Below the pieces are notes generated by a model, which had not been told where the DNA came from, did not search any database, and was given only the letters and a program-made list of their open reading frames with translations. A stretch of 64,000 nt of DNA from an uncultured Pelagibacteraceae bacterium (GTDB lineage: Bacteria > Pseudomonadota > Alphaproteobacteria > Pelagibacterales > Pelagibacteraceae). Made by a program: the position numbers and the translations under genes. The stretch's first letter is position 1; each line of letters opens with the position of its first letter. Where the stretch lies: positions 96,125 to 160,124 of the forward strand of contig CACJBX010000003.1 in NCBI GenBank assembly GCA_902591755.1. The letters run 5' to 3'. This document shows, piece after piece, positions 60,984 to 64,000 of the stretch.

Positions 60984-63653
60984 TTAAATTGTATTTCTTA
61001 AAACGTATTGAAGAATCCCGCCGTGTTTATAATACTCTAATTCATTGTTTGTATCTATTCTGCACAGCATTTTAATTTTTTTTATTTCTCCATTTTGATA
61101 TTTGAATTCGACAGATAATTTATCACCAAGATTTAATCCTTTTTCTATTCCGTTGACTGTAATTATTTCTGAACCTATAAGTTTTAATTTTTTTCTGTCC
61201 ATGCCATCTATGAATTGTAATGGTAATATTCCCATCCCTATTAAATTTGATCTATGTATTCTCTCAAAACTCTCAGCAAATACAGCTTTTACTCCTAAAA
61301 GTTTTGTACCCTTAGCTGCCCAGTCTCTTGACGAGCCTGTTCCATATTCTTTTCCACCAATAACTATTAAATCAGTTTTTCTTTTTTTGTACTCTTCTAC
61401 CGCTTCAAAAACTGGCATAATTTTTTCTTCAGGATACAGTTTAGTAAATCCTCCCTCGGTTCCCGGAGCCATCTCGTTTCTAATTCTAATATTTGCAAAA
61501 GTTCCTCTCATCATTACTTCATGATTGCCTCTTCTAGACCCGTAAGAATTAAAATCTTTTTGTAAAACTTGATTTTTCATAAAATAATCGCCTGTAGGAC
61601 TCTCTTTTTGAATAGAGCCAGCTGGTGAAATATGATCTGTCGTAACCATGTCACCCAAAATTAATAAGGGTCTTGCATTTAATATATCTTTAAATCCATC
61701 TGGGCTATCTTTAAGATTATCAAAGAATGGAGGTTTTTTTACATAAGTTGAATTGTCATCCCATTCATAAATGCTGCTTTCTTTTGTTTTAATATTTTGC
61801 CATTGTGATGGTCCCTTGGATACATTCGAATATCTATTAATAAACATTTCTGCATTTAGAGAATTACTTAACGTATCTTCAATTTCTTTATTAGATGGCC
61901 ATATATCTTTTAAGAAAATATCCTTACCATCTTTAGATTTGCCCAATGAATCTTTATAAAAATCAAATTTCATATGTCCAACTAGTGCATAGGCTACTAC
62001 TAGAGGCGGTGATGCTAAATAATTAGCTTTTATCAGTGGAGAGATTCTTCCTTCAAAATTTCTATTACCAGATAATACTGAAACTGCATAAATATTATTT
62101 TTTTGAACAGCTGATGATATATTTTCTGGTAAAGGACCTGAGTTACCAATACAAGTTGTGCAACCGTAACCAACGAGATTAAAACCGAGCTTATCTAAAT
62201 AAACGTTTAAACCAGCCTTTGCTAAATAGTCAGTAACTACTTGAGACCCTGGTGCAAGAGAAGTTTTTACCCACGGCTTTGTTGTTAACCCAAGATCACA
62301 AGCTTTCTTAGCTAGCAAACCTGCCCCAATTAATACATTAGGATTTGATGTATTTGTGCATGAAGTTATTGCAGCTATTAAAATTGAACCATCTTTTATT
62401 TCATAATCTGTTCCGTCAACTTTTGAAGTAGAAAAAGCTTCCCTTTTTGTAATATTTTTAAAATTAAAATCAAAATTTTTGGAAGCTTCTGTTAATAAAA
62501 CTTTATCTTGAGGTCTTTTAGGCCCAGAGATAGTCGGCACGACTGTAGACATATCTAATTTAAGCGTGTCAGTAAAAACTATATTATCACTTACCCATAA
62601 CCCTTGTTCTAGTGCATATTTTTTAACTATTTCTACTTGATTCTTATCCCTACCAGAGAATTCTAAATATTTTAAGGTTTCGTCATCAATTGGGAAAAAT
62701 CCACAAGTTGCTCCGTACTCTGGTGCCATATTAGCTATAGTTGCTCTATCGGCTAAAGTAAGATTTTTAAGTCCCTCACCATAAAACTCAACAAACTTTC
62801 CAACAACACCTTTATCCCTTAACATTTTTACAACTGTCAAAACTAAGTCAGTAGCTGTTGTACCTTCGGGAAGTTTATTTGTTATTTCAAAACCAATTAC
62901 CTCAGGTATTAACATAGAGATGGGTTGTCCAAGCATTCCAGCTTCAGCTTCAATACCTCCTACTCCCCATCCAAGAACAGACAAACCATTTACCATAGTA
63001 GTGTGACTGTCAGTTCCTACTAAAGTATCCGGAAAAATATAATCTTTATCTTCAAATTTTTCTTTCCATACAACTTTAGAAAGATACTCAAGATTAACTT
63101 GATGGCATATCCCAGTCCCTGGTGGAACTATTCTAAAATTATCAAAAGCTTGTTGTCCCCATTTTAAAAAAGAATATCTTTCAGCATTTCTTTGAAATTC
63201 AATTTCAACATTTTTTTTTAATGAGTCTGGTGTTGAAAATTTGTCAACTTGTACTGAATGGTCGATTACTAAGTCAACAGAAGACAATGGATTTATTATT
63301 TGTGGATCTTTATTTTTTTCTTTAACAGCCTCCCTCATAGCAGCTAAATCTGCTACTGCAGGTATTCCTGTATAGTCTTGTAAAAGTACTCTAGCAGGTC
63401 TATAGGCAATTTCTGTGTCAGACTTTTTATCTTTTAGCCATTTTTGCAAAGCGAGAATTTGATCTTTGGAGACTGTCTTACCATCTTCATACCGCAGTAA
63501 ATTTTCTAATAAAACTTTTAATGATTTTGGTAGTTTGTCTATACCCTTTAAACCATTCTTTTCTGCAATTTTTAAAGAAAAATAATTATATTCTTTTCCA
63601 TTAATGTTAATCGAGGTAAGTGATTTATAAGAATTTTTATTTCCTGGTTTCAT
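60984..63653 (-). CDS. acnA: Aconitate hydratase A
   Basis: An 889-aa AcnA of the TCA cycle. [4Fe-4S] Cys ligands are in TSCTNTSNP and GYGCTTCIGNSG (about 425-500). VGTDSHTTMVNGLSVLGWGVGG (about 202-223) and GKEYGTGSSRDWAAKG (about 755-770) are active-site blocks. Full length and normal domain order. It lies 2 nt upstream of the yfgM-bamB unit on the same strand. Confidence 0.97.
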   Translation of the reverse strand: MKPGNKNSYKSLTSININGKEYNYFSLKIAEKNGLKGIDKLPKSLKVLLENLLRYEDGKTVSKDQILALQKWLKDKKSDTEIAYRPARVLLQDYTGIPAVADLAAMREAVKEKNKDPQIINPLSSVDLVIDHSVQVDKFSTPDSLKKNVEIEFQRNAERYSFLKWGQQAFDNFRIVPPGTGICHQVNLEYLSKVVWKEKFEDKDYIFPDTLVGTDSHTTMVNGLSVLGWGVGGIEAEAGMLGQPISMLIPEVIGFEITNKLPEGTTATDLVLTVVKMLRDKGVVGKFVEFYGEGLKNLTLADRATIANMAPEYGATCGFFPIDDETLKYLEFSGRDKNQVEIVKKYALEQGLWVSDNIVFTDTLKLDMSTVVPTISGPKRPQDKVLLTEASKNFDFNFKNITKREAFSTSKVDGTDYEIKDGSILIAAITSCTNTSNPNVLIGAGLLAKKACDLGLTTKPWVKTSLAPGSQVVTDYLAKAGLNVYLDKLGFNLVGYGCTTCIGNSGPLPENISSAVQKNNIYAVSVLSGNRNFEGRISPLIKANYLASPPLVVAYALVGHMKFDFYKDSLGKSKDGKDIFLKDIWPSNKEIEDTLSNSLNAEMFINRYSNVSKGPSQWQNIKTKESSIYEWDDNSTYVKKPPFFDNLKDSPDGFKDILNARPLLILGDMVTTDHISPAGSIQKESPTGDYFMKNQVLQKDFNSYGSRRGNHEVMMRGTFANIRIRNEMAPGTEGGFTKLYPEEKIMPVFEAVEEYKKRKTDLIVIGGKEYGTGSSRDWAAKGTKLLGVKAVFAESFERIHRSNLIGMGILPLQFIDGMDRKKLKLIGSEIITVNGIEKGLNLGDKLSVEFKYQNGEIKKIKMLCRIDTNNELEYYKHGGILQYVLRNTI

Positions 63654-63742
63654 ATCAAATTATTTTTGAGTAAAAAGTAAGCTGACATAACATAATAAAA
63701 TAATTAAATAAATTTATCATTTGTCGCAAATTTACTAGCAAA

Positions 63743-64000
63743 TTAAGCTACTGGTAACCCGTCTTCAGTTTTCTGAGAAGGGTGAAGTAATACTACTTTT
63801 CCTTCTTGGTCTATTGCGCCAAGTATTAAAACTTGTGAAATAACTCCGGCAATATTTTTTTCTGCAAAATTACAGACACCAATAACTTGTTTATTCATTA
63901 AATTTTCCTCATTATAATAATGTGTAATTTGGGCAGAAGATTGTTTAATACCTATTTCTTTTCCAAAATCAACCTTTACAACTAGTGAAGGTTTTCGAGC
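63743..64000 (-). CDS. csaA: CsaA-like tRNA-binding-domain protein (5' end cut by window edge)
   Basis: The 85 C-terminal residues of a tRNA_bind OB-fold protein: ARKPSLVVKVDFGKEIGIKQSSAQI matches CsaA, followed by NKQVIGVCNFAEKNIAG and the VLLHPSQKTEDGLPVA ending. CsaA is a small dimeric export-related chaperone of about 110 residues, so roughly 25 N-terminal residues lie outside the window. Confidence 0.9.
   Translation of the reverse strand, partial: ARKPSLVVKVDFGKEIGIKQSSAQITHYYNEENLMNKQVIGVCNFAEKNIAGVISQVLILGAIDQEGKVVLLHPSQKTEDGLPVA

Noticed and set aside
1..64000. tRNA, rRNA, CRISPR, insertion sequences or prophage
   Set aside because: All gaps longer than about 70 nt were read on both strands; none holds a cloverleaf, repeat-spacer array, transposase or integrase. 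Short A/T runs are base composition, not repeats.

Overview
The window looks like a chromosomal segment of a SAR11-type alphaproteobacterium (Pelagibacterales). The signs are strong A+T bias, coding density near saturation, 1-40 bp gene overlaps, very short intergenic gaps and no mobile elements, rRNA or tRNA genes. The gene content is typical of streamlined marine heterotrophs: AprAB with AprM, a riboswitch-controlled ThiV transporter, AcuI, Fhs, dimethylglycine dehydrogenase with ETF, and Amt. Taxonomy is inferred from gene content only; no database search was possible.

Layout. 1-9 kb is a sulfur block. It holds sulfoacetaldehyde acetyltransferase (xsc) and sulfolactate sulfo-lyase (suyAB), both of which release sulfite, then a periplasmic thioredoxin-like protein, a TauE-type exporter, an unknown 116-aa protein and aprA-aprB-aprM for sulfite oxidation to APS. 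9-14.3 kb holds a HIT hydrolase, the folate genes pabC-pabA-pabB, an MFS carrier and a cystathionine lyase. 14.3-21.2 kb mixes a 27-aa basic peptide gene, mnmA, DUF3553, cysQ, recX, an ABA4-like protein, an HCCA isomerase-like protein, a rhodanese, a glycosyltransferase and a peroxiredoxin. 21.2-25.8 kb has amtB, an HU gene, rseP and a TPP-riboswitch-controlled SSS transporter (thiV). 26.2-30.3 kb is a ferric-iron ABC system (fbpA, a tiny Cys-rich ORF, fbpB, fbpC) behind two overlapping perfect Fur-like palindromes.

30.3-40.1 kb carries lysR-acuI (acrylate detoxification), folE, hisI, a 2OG-oxygenase, a DUF2237 gene broken by one amber codon, and the dimethylglycine dehydrogenase-ETF-ETF:ubiquinone oxidoreductase operon. 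40.1-46.1 kb has a hot-dog thioesterase, a glycosyltransferase, msrA, an ECHDC3-like protein and a compact cassette of methyltransferase, APS-kinase-like protein and nucleotidyltransferase. 46.1-48.4 kb is a two-gene unit of a MetF-like protein and a GcvT-fold demethylase, closed by a strong terminator. 48.4-64 kb contains purEK, an MBL-fold hydrolase, GNAT, fhs, gpsA, a diaminopropionate ammonia-lyase-like enzyme, YjbQ, BamB with its YfgM-like partner, aconitase and a CsaA-like protein cut by the right edge.

How it fits together: the themes are oxidation of C1 groups and osmolytes (dimethylglycine, unknown methylated compounds, DMSP-derived acrylate) with THF chemistry (fhs, folE, pab genes, MetF-like), use of organosulfonates with sulfite disposal, and scavenging of iron, ammonium and thiamine precursor. 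I see no clear defence system or prophage. The best candidates for undescribed biology are the MetF-GcvT demethylation pair, the methyltransferase-kinase-nucleotidyltransferase cassette, the unknown protein in the apr operon, the Cys-rich micro-ORF in the iron operon and the basic 27-aa peptide.
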